NCBI GenBank assembly: GCA_963576735.1
Contig: OY755181.1
Location: 3,782,001-3,846,000 of the forward strand
Origin: Bedellia somnulentella
Taxonomy: Eukaryota > Arthropoda > Insecta > Lepidoptera > Bedelliidae
Direction of reading: 5' to 3'
DNA: 64,000 nt
The notes beneath the pieces were generated by a model. The model was not told the DNA's origin, ran no database searches, and saw only the letters and a program-made list of their open reading frames with translations. Below, piece after piece: positions 21,341 through 31,206 of this stretch (its first letter is position 1; each line of letters begins with the position of its first letter). Position numbers and translations under genes: made by a program.

Positions 21341-22292
21341 TAGTGGATCGTCCCAGCTTCGCACGGGTAGCGTTGTTTTTTAAATATCTGAGGTTTCTTT
21401 CTTTAGTCACTGCTCAAGCATTGTGAAATTCAGCGCCATGTTTTCAATTTATTAAATTTATAGCACTCCCTAAACAGTGTAGTTTGGTGATTTTTAATGC
21501 GCTTTAATGAACGGTTCAGTATTTCCGTTTAATAAGAAATTTTGGAATAAAACGCTATGAAGTATTTATAACAATCTTAAAAATAAATCATTACGTGTTG
21601 TAGGATGCAACTACTGGCGCCATCTAGTATGTTATATGTAAATTAGTAACGATTCGGTTTTGATCACGGGCGGGATGGCTTATTTTATGTATAATTTCGG
21701 TGTTTCTCTACCGATTTCTATGATTATTTTTTTAATTGAATAGGTAATAATGTTACCTTTTTTAAATTAGGGATGAGTGAGAGGTTTACAAAGGTAAGAG
21801 TAAACAAATATAATCAGAATGTTCCGAACTGCTAAGCTATCAGGAATTACACGTATGTTATTGTGAGTCAACCGTAAAAGATAGACATAAACTGATGAGC
21901 ATTTTTTTTTTATAATTTTATGAAAAATATTTCCGTCATACATGATTTCTATGTAAGTTTAACCATTAAGGCTGCACACGCGACGGAAGCTTAAAAAATG
22001 TAGTAACTTCTCCCGTTTTCCCAAAATTTCCCTTTACTACTCTGCTGGGAAGTATACAAAAACCTGCCCAGGAGTATGGAGAATAATTGTACCAAGTTTC
22101 GTTAAAATCCGTCGAGCAGTTTTTGTTTCCATAAGGACATACAAACCGACAGACAGACAGACAGACAAAAATTTTACTGATTGTATTTTTGGCATCAATA
22201 TCGATCCCTTATCACCACCTGATAGTTATTTTGAAAATATATTTCATGTACAGAATTGACCTCTCTACAGATTTATTATAAGTATAGATTTA
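21341..22292 (+). repeat. Lepidoptera-type dispersed repeat with (GACA)n
   Basis: Begins ACTAGTGGATCGTCCCAGCT, contains GTTAAAATCCGTCGAGCAG, a (CAGA)n run at about 22147-22170, and ends TTATTATAAGTATAGAT. These features are typical of an abundant non-coding repeat in moth and butterfly genomes. I cannot assign the class with certainty (possibly Helitron-like). Its limits are approximate and it may contain other insertions. Confidence 0.5.
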
Positions 22293-22650
22293 ATACCTAA
22301 GGTTCAAAAATAGCATAGAAATATAATAAGGCAAACGTTGGTTGTAATTCAAGTGAAATGAAACAAAACAGAACTTGGGATGCTCCCTACTGTCGCTTGG
22401 GTATGAAAATTTCTTATAGTCCTATTCTCCAACCTACTGAGTATACATAAAGTATGTTATAAAAATAGGTCAAATTATTTTTGAAATAGTTTTTAAAAAT
22501 ACTGTAATTGTGAAGACATTATATTAAAATCTACTTAGTTATATACATCAGCTACAAAAAGAAATATATATTAATTAAAAAAAGTATAACACTTATTTAC
22601 ATAATTATAATAGATACCTAAAAACTTAAAATCTAAAAACATCTTCCGAA
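22293..22650. other. Non-coding, nothing recognised
   Basis: AT-rich. No supported gene. Confidence 0.35.
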
Positions 22651-22652
22651 CC

Positions 22653-23315
22653 ACTTTGACCTTCTCTATTTGTTTGAGATTAGGATTACGCACTAACGAA
22701 CCGCACAGATGTCGTTGTGGTGACTGGGTGGATGCATTGGGTCGACATGGACTTTCTTGTCAGCGAAGTGCCGGCCGTTTATCCAGACATGCAACGATCA
22801 ATAACATCTTAAGGCGTGCATTAGTAAGTGTAGGTGTTCCATCCGTTTTAGAGCCAAGTGGTTTGACACGCGATGATGGAAAGAGGCCGGACGGCATGTC
22901 ACTGATCCCCTGGGCTAACGGGCTTCCGTTAGTTTGGGATGCGACATGTGTCGATACTTTCGCCGGTTGCCACGTAGCTTCCGCTTCTCGCAGGGTTGGT
23001 TCAGCGGCTACTATTGCTGAGGCCAACAAAAAACTGAAATATTCCTCTCTACCCCAAGGATATTATTTTGTCCCCTTTGGGGTGGAGACTTTGGGGCCTT
23101 GGGGTCCGGAAGCACGTGGTTTATATAAAGAGTTAGCTTGCCGTCTTACTGAAACAACTGGGAACCCAAAGGTAGGCTCTTACCTTGGACAAAGACTTAG
23201 TATTGCTATACAACGCGGCAATGCTTCCAGCGTCCTAGGTACCCTTCCCCGAGAAGAGGAGCTGTTATTGTTGAGTTTATATTTATTACTGGCTGAACCG
23301 GCAAACGACATATAA
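22653..23315 (+). pseudogene. Retroelement C-terminal zinc-finger + endonuclease-like domain, longest copy
   Basis: An open frame of about 219 codons without a credible ATG at its start, so it is the tail of a longer protein. In order: CRCGDWVDALGRHGLSC (a C-C-H-C zinc-binding pattern), RHATINNILRRAL, LEPSGLTRDDGKRPDG, LPLVWDATCVDTFAG, an alanine-rich segment, KKLKYSSLPQGYYFVPFGVE, TLGPWGPEARGLY, and QRLSIAIQRGNASSVLGTL near the end. Zinc finger followed by RPDG and a WD-T motif resembles a PD-(D/E)XK nuclease arrangement, as in the C-terminal part of some retroelement polymerases. That function is inferred. Related sequences recur in invertebrate genomes. It is 5'-truncated. Two shorter copies (1.06 and 9.9 kb) share the same 3' end. 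Confidence 0.7.
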
Positions 23316-23359
23316 ATTATTTCCAGGAAATTATTTATCAAAAATATATACACCACATA

Positions 23360-23500
23360 AGAGTATAAAAATTAGTTATAAACCTATTATCAGGCCTTTC
23401 AAATGTGTATGCACAATTTCATTTGTATTGGTTCAGCCGTTTCGGAGAAGTTTGAGGACAAACACTGTGACACGTGTTTTACATATATTAGAAGATATCG
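23360..23500 (+). repeat. Fragment of a Lepidoptera-type dispersed repeat
   Basis: GGTTCAGCCGTTTCGGAGAA, GAGGACAAACACTGTGACAC and TTTACATATATTAGAAG resemble the 3' part of common non-coding moth and butterfly repeats. Class unknown. Confidence 0.4.
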
Positions 23501-23960
23501 AAATGCAGGATCATTTCACAAAAAAAACCTTTTCACTGTATGTTAAATATCTAAAAAAAAACCTACTTCACTATATCCCCCGCACGTTTTTATTAAATCC
23601 GAGACTAAGAATAAAAACTCATTTCATTTCGATTCATCGTAAAAAGTTTCAAAATAAAAGACACGTTTTTGAAACTCGCTAATTGGGGACTCTTCTTCAG
23701 TTGAAACTTCGTAAAACTAGACGAAGCCAAAACTTACAAGTTTAGATTTTCTCGAAGGTTTATTTAGCTTTCTGTTGGTGTTCTGAACGCTTAGAGTAAA
23801 CTCAACCATACATACGATCCTGACTGTATTTCCATGAAAAGTTAGCGCTTTGCTTCCAAAATTGCATTTGCACTATATTTCTGTTTCACGTAAAGAAATA
23901 CATTAACAAGTGAATACACAACCTTCAAAGAATGATAGATTAAGTTACTCAAAAAGTGTT
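23501..23960. other. Non-coding, nothing recognised
   Basis: No supported gene. Confidence 0.3.
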
Positions 23961-24715
23961 AGCAGAGTTACTATAACTTCTGAACATCACGTGACATTCT
24001 CACCTGGTGTTCAGAGTACCCACGTATTGCTTGGACAGTGTACTTACGTAATAGAGGGCAGGCCTTACGAATACACTGTCACCACTGACCTCCATTATAC
24101 TATATAAGTACGCTGGACTAATTATAGGCCGGGTGACAGTGAGGCGATTTGATTTTCGCCATTTTGGCGCTTACGGCAGCAGTGAAGGAACAAGGAACTA
24201 ATAAAAGAGATGGGACAGGAAGATAAAATATATCGATAAAATGTTTCTGCTTAAAGGAAAGGCTAAGTTTTATCGAAACGAAACTTTACAGCACTATTGA
24301 TTTATAATTGTTTCTAAAAACCATAGATATATTATGCTTTATGGTAAAAAAAACACTGGCCATTTTGCAGTTTACGTCATATTTAGTTCCTCGTTCCTTC
24401 ATTGGGGGCGCTTCAAATTGGCACAGTAAATAGCTGTCATTTTGATACGTATCATTAGTCCAGCGTACTTATATAGTATAATGGAGGTCAGTGACTGTCA
24501 CTGTCACATGACTAAGTACAATTTATGCATGTGGGTTTCCTCACGATGTTTTCCCTCACCGCTTACAACCTTGATAAATTAACCACACATATGACTTTGA
24601 AAAGACAAATGGTGTAGGCTCAACACAGGGCCAGGTTCAAATCCCGGGTCGAGCCTAGTCATAGTTTGCACAATATGCGATGTTTTACCCACTAAGCTAT
24701 CACGGTTGTTTTTAA
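23961..24715 (-). repeat. SINE family B copy split by a 411-bp insertion
   Basis: The B body runs from ACTTCTGAACATCACGTGAC to AATACACTGTCAC (24082) and resumes at 24494 with the duplicated ACTGTCAC and CATGACTAAGTACAA. It continues through GGTTTCCTCACGATGTTTTC to the tRNA-like head (GGTTCAAATCCCGGGTCGAG read on the plus strand, AAGCTATCACGG). The shared CTCTGCC tail block has been lost. Confidence 0.85.
24083..24493. mobile_element. 411-bp non-autonomous DNA transposon, 40-bp perfect TIRs, 8-bp TSD
   Basis: Both ends carry an exact 40-bp inverted repeat beginning CACTGACCTCCATTATAC (24083-24122 and 24454-24493). It is flanked by ACTGTCAC on each side (24075-24082 and 24494-24501), an 8-bp duplication. 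A second inverted motif (GAAGGAACAAGGAACTAA, about 24184-24201) recurs near the right end with one change. No coding frame. An 8-bp duplication fits hAT, P or Merlin superfamilies. The terminal bases do not settle which. Confidence 0.85.
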
Positions 24716-25225
24716 GTTCAGTCACAAAAACATTACAATAATTATTCGTAAATCTAATATTATAGCATTTACAAAAATAATGCTCGTCATTTTAAAGTAA
24801 TAATTAATAAAAAATGAGAAAAATAAACAGTCATGTTAAATTAGTAAGGATATCGCTTTGGTTCTTTTATTTTGTAATAAAGTTGCATTTTATTTTAAAT
24901 TGTGCAACATTTTCATATATTCTGAAAAAAACAGACATAGCTTAAGAATTCATACTGCTTCCGTATAGTTTTATTATAACTATTCAATAAAATATATATA
25001 TGTTTTAAATGAAGAAACTTAGTTTCATTTGCTTCAACTTTTTAAGTAACTAAATTAATGTTTTTAATGTTATTTAAATATTTGAAAGTCTCTATAAATA
25101 GTTTTTTGAGCCTAATATTCAGCGCGCCCTTTCTTTCAAAATTGTTAATGTTATATAAACGTATATGAATACGTTTAGCCAAAAGGTCAATGAGCATTAA
25201 AATAAGTGGCTTGAACTTGCTAATT
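24716..25225. other. Non-coding, nothing recognised
   Basis: AT-rich flank of the BEL insertion. Confidence 0.35.
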
Positions 25226-25230
25226 ACTTG

Positions 25231-25450
25231 TGTTAAAAACCTTATTATTTTACCTTTACCTATTTTCGTTGATATCGTTCTTTATGAAATATGTTTGACT
25301 TTTATATTTTTTGATTGATTGTAAATAGAAATAAGAAGTGTGATACGAGAGAAAATGTGATTAGGAAAAAGAATAATATACGATTGGATTGGAAACGGAT
25401 AAGAAGGCTTTTTATTTTTAGTTTGCAGTAGAGGCCTTCAGTTTTCAACA
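25231..25450 (+). repeat. 5' LTR, 220 bp
   Basis: TG...CA ends (TGTTAAAAACC to TTTTCAACA). No mismatch with the 3' LTR was found. Confidence 0.95.
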
Positions 25451-25453
25451 AAG

Positions 25454-25471
25454 TGGTCCTAGAAATAGTCC
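25454..25471 (+). promoter_or_regulatory. Primer-binding site
   Basis: TGGTCCTAGAAATAGTCC starts 3 bases after the 5' LTR. The leading TGG is the complement of a tRNA CCA end. I cannot name the priming tRNA. Confidence 0.6.
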
Positions 25472-25473
25472 GT

Positions 25474-28400
25474 ATGGATCTCAGAAGAAGCGAAAGAGTA
25501 AAAAAAATGAAAGAAGGTGAACAGACTAGCACGACAGCAAATCCCCGTGAGCCCACGACTACTGGGCACGAGGATAATATTGCTGCGGCGTCCGCCTTGG
25601 AGACTCAACCTATACAGTCCACAAGAAGCAGTTCTCATATAAGCGCCGTGACTCGCAAACAGATCATGGAGGCGCGCGCTGCGACAGAAAAAGCAATATT
25701 AGAACTGCAGAGAATTCAATTGCAAGAAAAGAAATTATTAGCCCAACAAGCTCTCATTGATGCTCGTTTAGAAGAAGAACGGTCAATACGCGGCTCCAGA
25801 AAGAGTGGATCGACATCATACGTGCAACAATGGATCAATGATGCTCCAGAGGCGAACGATTATACACCGCCGGAACCACCAGCACCTGCCGCACACCCCG
25901 CCGCAGCCCACTGGTTGCCGCCCGGACGAACCGACTTCGCGCTACCTAACCCGCGATTTGACCACATTCCACATAGTGACAAATTGCTAGGTCGCTTGTC
26001 AGCGCGAGATCTACCGATTTTTAGTGGAGACCCTCTGGATTGGTTACGATTCAAACAAGCATTCACCTCGACGACACGCATAGGCCAGTATTCGGACGAG
26101 GAGAATCTGGCTCGTTTACAAAGATGTCTCAAGGGTGACGCATGGGAAGCAGTTGCCGCACGACTGATTACGGTAACATCAGCCGAAGAAATCATAAAAA
26201 CCCTGGAGATGCGATTTGGAAGACCAGAATTAGTGTTGCACATGGTTATATCTCAGATGAAAAAGGTAGCAAAATTGACAGGTACTAGGTCAGATTTAAT
26301 AACACTCGCGACGAAAGTAGCAAACTGTGTAGCCGCAATCAAGGCTACACAATGTTTTGATTATTTATACAATCCTGAGTTAGTATCTGAAGTCGTAAAT
26401 AAATTAACTGAAAGTTTGGTTTATAGATGGACAGATTATTATAGCAACTTAAGTAGCCACCAACCGCGATTATCTGCATTATCGGAATTTTTAATGCACG
26501 AGTCTGAACGATTATGTAAGGCGGGTGTAGTAGAACTTCCACAGCGATTAATTAGATCTTCTAGCTCTTTAAAGCCAGTTCTTACAACAGTTAATAGGGT
26601 TGGTGAAACGTCATCAGCTATCAATGTCATGGTTAAAAATGACAGTTTGAATGTAAACAAATGTGTCTATTGTCATGGAAACCATTTGTTTGAAAAATGT
26701 TCTGCATTTTTAGCTCTTGAATTAAACGACAAATGGCAATGGGTTTGTGATACAAAATTATGTTTTAAATGTTTTAGCCCAGATCATCGACGCGAAAAAT
26801 GTAAGTCACGAAATCGATGTAAGACGTGTAATCGTGGTCATCATACAATGTTACATAGGGATGATTGGACAAATTGGAGATCTGCTAAAGCATCAACTAA
26901 GCCGCAGATGATTAAGTTGCAGCCAGACACAAGTAATAAAGACATCACACCATCGAATATTTCAGAGATTACCGCGAATGTGTGGACCAACATGGATGAT
27001 AAAGGTAAGGTGTTTTTGAAAGTACTACCTGTCAACGTAGAAGGCCCGTTAGGATCTTATGAAACTTTGGCATTGCTAGATGAGGGTTCTACGGTAACTT
27101 TAATTGATAGAAGAGTTGCAAAACATATAGGCGCGGAGGATTCTTGTGTCGATTATAACTTACAGGGCGCGGTAGGAGGCATGCAAAAGCAAAAGGGTTA
27201 TCTCGTTTCTTTGACATTACGTACGTCATGTGGTAAACACATCCTCAATAGAGTCCGCACCGTTGATGAACTGATTTTGCCCACGCAAGGAATTGATAAG
27301 AATGTTTTGTACAAATATACTCATTTACAAGATATTCCCATTGAATCGTATGGGCGACCAACACTTCTCATTGGCCAGGACTATTGGCATTTGATTGTTA
27401 GCAGGGAAGTAAGACAGGGACGAATGAATGAACCAGTTGCATCACTTACAGAATTAGGGTGGGTAATACACGGATTTGTTTCATCAATCACATCACAACT
27501 TAATGAAACTGAGTTTACCTATCATGTTCATTCAGAATCACATAAAACGGATGCAGAATTACATGAAATTGTTAAAGAATATTTTCATATAGACAGTATT
27601 GGGATCAAAACGAAAAATGAAGACAAGCTGTCACATGACGACCATAGAGCACTTAACAGTTTAGACAAGACATCGCGAAAAGTTAATGGAAAATGGGAAG
27701 TCGGATTACTGTGGCGTTCTGATAGCGTTCATTTTCCCGACAGTAAAAATATTTCAATGCAACGTTTCAAAATTATTGATAAAGATCAGTTAGCACAGTT
27801 GTTTTTGTGGCGACCTAATAAAAATAGTGCTGTAAGGACGTACAAAATGACATCAATGATTTTTGGTGCAAAATCATCACCATGCACCGCAACATACATT
27901 TTAAGAAAAAATGCTGATGAATTCTCGACTACACACCCTAGAGCTGTCATGGCAATTAAACGACGTCATTATGTGGATGACTATGCAGATAGCGTCGATA
28001 CTGTGGAAGAAATGAAACAGCTGATTGCAGATGTGACCAAAATTCACGCATCTGGAGGGTTTGAGATTAGAGGGTTTGTTTCTAATGAACCATTGTGTTT
28101 ACCTGAAAGTGTAGTCAATGCGTTAAGACAAAAATACTGGATTCTTCACTTACGACCATCAGTTAAGCGTTTAAGTTATGATTGTCAATTTTGCTTAATT
28201 CGCAGAGCTCAACCCATGCAACAAGTTAGTGGCGATTTACCGTTCAGTCGACTAGCCCATCATCATCGTCCATTTACTCATTGCGGGTTAGATTATTTTG
28301 GCCCCATGCAAGTAACAATGGGACGACGACGTGAGAAACGATATGGTGCGTTATTTACTTGTCTTACAACTAGGGCAATACACATTGAATTAGCCGGTAA

Positions 28401-29016
28401 CTTAAGCACGGATTCAGCCATTATGGCGATGCGCAGAATGATGGCTAGAAGAGGATGTCCATCTACCATGTACTCTGATAATGGTACAAATTTTCGCGGG
28501 GCTAATATAGAGTTGAAAGAAGTATTACAAAATATTAATCAGGATAGTGTACATATTTTCTTAACAAATAAAAATATAGGATGGCGATTCAACGCTCCAG
28601 CAGCACCACATACTGGCGGGGCATGGGAACGACTCGTGCGCAGCGTTAAGCGTTGTTTAGGTGTAGTTTTGAAAGAACAGGCACCTAAAGAAGAAGTGTT
28701 GCAAACGTTATTGGCCGAGATCGAAAATATACTCAATTCTCGTCCTCTCACTCATGTTTCAGTTGATGCAGCGGACCCGGAAGCTTTGACTCCTAATCAT
28801 TTTTTGTTAGGGGGACCTTCTGATGTGCCGTGGTTGGGTTACTGCGACGGCATCTCTCAAAAGTGTTGGAGGAATGCGCAGCGACTCGCGGATAATTTTT
28901 GGCGTCGATGGGTACGCGAATACCTACCGACTGTATTAAAACGCTCCGGACAGGTCAATCGGGCTCATATTACAGTAGGAGCATTGGTTATAGTTGTGGA
29001 TCCATCTACCGCGTAA
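25474..29016 (+). CDS. BEL/Pao Gag-Pol polyprotein, internally deleted, 1180 aa
   Basis: Single frame from ATG 25474, the first ATG in frame just past the primer site. Residues about 180-240 hold the DUF1759-type gag block (LPIFSGDPLDWLRFKQAF). Three cysteine clusters follow: CVYCHGNHLFEKC at about 395, CFKCFSPDHRREKC at about 430, CKTCNRGHHTMLH at about 450. The aspartic protease is at about 534 (LALLDEGSTVTLID, with DEG where many proteases have DSG or DTG). The polymerase is partial: it keeps FLWRP and YVDDYADS (about 831), but the fingers region before FLWRP is missing. Right after FEIRGFVSNE the frame jumps to the integrase zinc region, so RNase H and the connection are gone. The integrase core keeps DYFGP (about 939), YSDNGTNF (about 1002) and GGAWERLV (about 1048). 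The frame ends early at 29016. Full BEL polyproteins are several hundred residues longer. Confidence 0.9.
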   Translation: MDLRRSERVKKMKEGEQTSTTANPREPTTTGHEDNIAAASALETQPIQSTRSSSHISAVTRKQIMEARAATEKAILELQRIQLQEKKLLAQQALIDARLEEERSIRGSRKSGSTSYVQQWINDAPEANDYTPPEPPAPAAHPAAAHWLPPGRTDFALPNPRFDHIPHSDKLLGRLSARDLPIFSGDPLDWLRFKQAFTSTTRIGQYSDEENLARLQRCLKGDAWEAVAARLITVTSAEEIIKTLEMRFGRPELVLHMVISQMKKVAKLTGTRSDLITLATKVANCVAAIKATQCFDYLYNPELVSEVVNKLTESLVYRWTDYYSNLSSHQPRLSALSEFLMHESERLCKAGVVELPQRLIRSSSSLKPVLTTVNRVGETSSAINVMVKNDSLNVNKCVYCHGNHLFEKCSAFLALELNDKWQWVCDTKLCFKCFSPDHRREKCKSRNRCKTCNRGHHTMLHRDDWTNWRSAKASTKPQMIKLQPDTSNKDITPSNISEITANVWTNMDDKGKVFLKVLPVNVEGPLGSYETLALLDEGSTVTLIDRRVAKHIGAEDSCVDYNLQGAVGGMQKQKGYLVSLTLRTSCGKHILNRVRTVDELILPTQGIDKNVLYKYTHLQDIPIESYGRPTLLIGQDYWHLIVSREVRQGRMNEPVASLTELGWVIHGFVSSITSQLNETEFTYHVHSESHKTDAELHEIVKEYFHIDSIGIKTKNEDKLSHDDHRALNSLDKTSRKVNGKWEVGLLWRSDSVHFPDSKNISMQRFKIIDKDQLAQLFLWRPNKNSAVRTYKMTSMIFGAKSSPCTATYILRKNADEFSTTHPRAVMAIKRRHYVDDYADSVDTVEEMKQLIADVTKIHASGGFEIRGFVSNEPLCLPESVVNALRQKYWILHLRPSVKRLSYDCQFCLIRRAQPMQQVSGDLPFSRLAHHHRPFTHCGLDYFGPMQVTMGRRREKRYGALFTCLTTRAIHIELAGNLSTDSAIMAMRRMMARRGCPSTMYSDNGTNFRGANIELKEVLQNINQDSVHIFLTNKNIGWRFNAPAAPHTGGAWERLVRSVKRCLGVVLKEQAPKEEVLQTLLAEIENILNSRPLTHVSVDAADPEALTPNHFLLGGPSDVPWLGYCDGISQKCWRNAQRLADNFWRRWVREYLPTVLKRSGQVNRAHITVGALVIVVDPSTA

Positions 29017-29155
29017 TGTTTGGCCAAAGGGAGTAATCGATAAAATATATCCAGGTCCTGACGATCTAGTTAGAATTGTAGACGTTCGTACGGTTGGTGG
29101 TATACTTAAGCGGCATGTTTCAAAATTATTGTTTATTGGAAATGTGAATAATTAA
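29009..29155 (+). pseudogene. Displaced C-terminal end of the BEL integrase
   Basis: The last roughly 48 residues expected for a BEL integrase C-terminus (motifs VWPKGVI, VRIVDVRT and VSKLLFI) lie in a different frame, ending at 29153-29155. A small indel at about 29004-29009 causes the premature stop of the main frame. Confidence 0.75.
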
Positions 29156-29291
29156 TGATTTACTAAGTTATCTTGTTTTTCATACGGCGGATTTGTTTTA
29201 CATGAAAAACTTATAATATTTGACTATTTTGTTTTGCTTTAGCAAAATTTTCTAGAATGTAATATGTTTATTTAGGTGTTTTGCTATATTT

Positions 29292-29303
29292 TGGCCGGGA
29301 GGA
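29292..29303 (+). promoter_or_regulatory. Polypurine tract
   Basis: TGGCCGGGAGGA directly precedes the 3' LTR, the expected plus-strand primer position. Confidence 0.7.
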
Positions 29304-29523
29304 TGTTAAAAACCTTATTATTTTACCTTTACCTATTTTCGTTGATATCGTTCTTTATGAAATATGTTTGACTTTTATATTTTTTGATTGATTGTAAATA
29401 GAAATAAGAAGTGTGATACGAGAGAAAATGTGATTAGGAAAAAGAATAATATACGATTGGATTGGAAACGGATAAGAAGGCTTTTTATTTTTAGTTTGCA
29501 GTAGAGGCCTTCAGTTTTCAACA
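29304..29523 (+). repeat. 3' LTR, 220 bp
   Basis: Same sequence as the 5' LTR. Followed directly by the ACTTG duplication. Confidence 0.95.
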
Positions 29524-29528
29524 ACTTG

Positions 29529-29824
29529 TTTAAGCCTACTTAACGACCCAAATGATTATTGAAGCAAATCACTACCTTATTTGACAATAAAGCTAATATA
29601 AAGGTTTTCATATAAATTTTCCGTTTCTATAATTACATCATTGCATTGTAGAGTATCGTGTAAACTTATTCTTACTTAAGCTGAAATATATTTATCGTTA
29701 AACGGGACAAATTATTGCACTTAATCACAACCTTTTAATTCTTTTACTATTTAGAAAAATACAACGAAACGTATTAAGAGAAAGAGAATAAAGGACTCGA
29801 AGACTTGAAGACTCAACGACCAAA
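29529..29824. other. Non-coding flank
   Basis: No supported gene. Confidence 0.3.
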
Positions 29825-29827
29825 GGA

Positions 29828-30310
29828 GGGTATGAATACTTCTGAACATTATTTGATATTGTTCCCTTGTGATCAGAGTACCCACATTTTGCTTTTACAG
29901 TGTACTCACGTTATAAGAGATAGGCCAATTACCGTTTTGATATAATTACACTATCACATGACTAAAGAGCTTATTTTTCGTTACTGAATTCAGACGTCCT
30001 TTGAAGTTATTGCCGCAGACGCTTGTTATTCCACTACACAAATTTCAGTTTGAACGTTATTCCACTAGTCTGAATTCAGATTTTGTGGCTTTCAGACGTC
30101 TAAATTCAGACAAGTGGAATAAGCTCTTAAGTATATCTTAGTGGGTTTCCTCACAATGTTGTCTCTCACTGTAAACTATCAACCAATAATGTATGATACA
30201 TTAATAACACATATGGCTTAAAAAAGACAAATAAGTGTAGGTCCGACTTGAGATTTGAACCCACGCCTCTCGGTATAATAGGCAGTTGTTATTGAAATTG
30301 AGCTGTCTCG
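29828..30310 (-). repeat. SINE family B copy split by a 162-bp insertion
   Basis: Minus-strand B body: GAATACTTCTGAACATTATT, CAGAGTACCCACATTTTGC, ACTCACGTTATAAGAGATAG, CTATCACATGACTAA, then the insertion, then TAGTGGGTTTCCTCACAATG. It ends in a tRNA-like head (GATTTGAACCCACGCCTCTC on the plus strand, the complement of a B box, and GAGCTGTCTCGG). More diverged than the 32- and 41-kb copies. Confidence 0.8.
29966..30127. mobile_element. 162-bp Harbinger-like MITE, TAA target duplication
   Basis: The ends AGAGCTTATT and AATAAGCTCT are exact inverted repeats. TAA flanks both (29963-29965 and 30128-30130). A second inverted motif around GAATTCAGACGTC / GACGTCTAAATTC lies just inside, and TTATTCCACTA recurs internally. 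A 3-bp TAA duplication is typical of PIF/Harbinger. No coding frame. Confidence 0.8.
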
Positions 30311-30315
30311 GCAAG

Positions 30316-31030
30316 ATTTAGTTAATTATTATAATTTTGATCGATATACATATTTACCTCCAAGGTTATAAACTATAATTAAATATTTTTCGAAAAAAGA
30401 AAAAGTAAATAAAAACACCTTTTTAGTTCAATTAATGTTTATAGTTGTTGCGTATTATCATTTTATCTCATACAATAATATGTTCTTATAGTGTTCTGTT
30501 TAACAAATTAACTATCATCAGTTTTATATCACGGCAATAAAAAAAGGGTTTCGTTGACGTAAATTTAACAGCTTCTTTTGCAAATCGAGAGGATCAAAGA
30601 TGTTCTGCCTAGTGACTACCTAGCAATCACCTTAAAAGCCTCTTACCTACAGTTAACTCATACAACACATATAGAAAATATGGCATAATTCTCTAAGGAT
30701 ATATCACGAAAAATATATTGAAAGTCCATGCAGTAGAAAAAATATAATCATTACATGAGCGTCATAAAAACCGTATGTTGTACCATCAAATAGATTACAT
30801 AATTTATTAGCTTCCGACAAATAAAATTCATCTGCGGCATCGGAAATGTATCGTTCATTGGAGAATACCTAATGATTCTGTTTACTGAAAGATAGCTTGT
30901 AAGGGTGCGTGCATAACTACTTAAGAAATACATACTACTTATTAAAATACATACATTATGTAAAATACATATAATTTATGTTATAAGCATAAATGATTGT
31001 TGCTTAGTCTTGGGTGTTATTTATATATAT
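30316..31030. other. Non-coding, nothing recognised
   Basis: AT-rich. No supported gene. Confidence 0.35.
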
Positions 31031-31091
31031 AATCCTATTAATATTATGATTATATTATATTGTTATTATATTATTATATTATATTATTATT
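31031..31091. repeat. (ATT)n-rich microsatellite
   Basis: ATTATATT/ATTATT repeats sit directly 5' of an RTE 3'-end fragment. Confidence 0.6.
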
Positions 31092-31206
31092 AGATTGATG
31101 GATGTAAACGAAGCCAGAGAGGTTTGCCAGGATCGTACGAAGTGGCGATCGATAGTCTCTGCCTACCCCAATGGGAACTAACGGCGTGGGAATATGTATG
31201 TATGTT
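31092..31206 (+). pseudogene. RTE LINE 3'-end fragment
   Basis: Last part of the RTE ORF (motifs AREVCQDRTKW and IVSAYPNGN), then TAA, CGGCGTGGGAATATGTATG. Only about 115 bp remain (strong 5' truncation). Confidence 0.85.

Larger units (their letters stand above)
25231..29523 (+). mobile_element. BEL/Pao LTR retrotransposon, deletion derivative
   Basis: 220-bp LTRs (25231-25450 and 29304-29523) are identical as far as I can compare by eye. The 5-bp target duplication ACTTG flanks both ends (25226-25230 and 29524-29528). It is 4293 bp long and carries gag, protease, a truncated polymerase and integrase, in the BEL/Pao order. Identical LTRs mean recent insertion. The missing polymerase and RNase H parts mean it was copied by enzymes supplied from another element. 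Confidence 0.95.
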
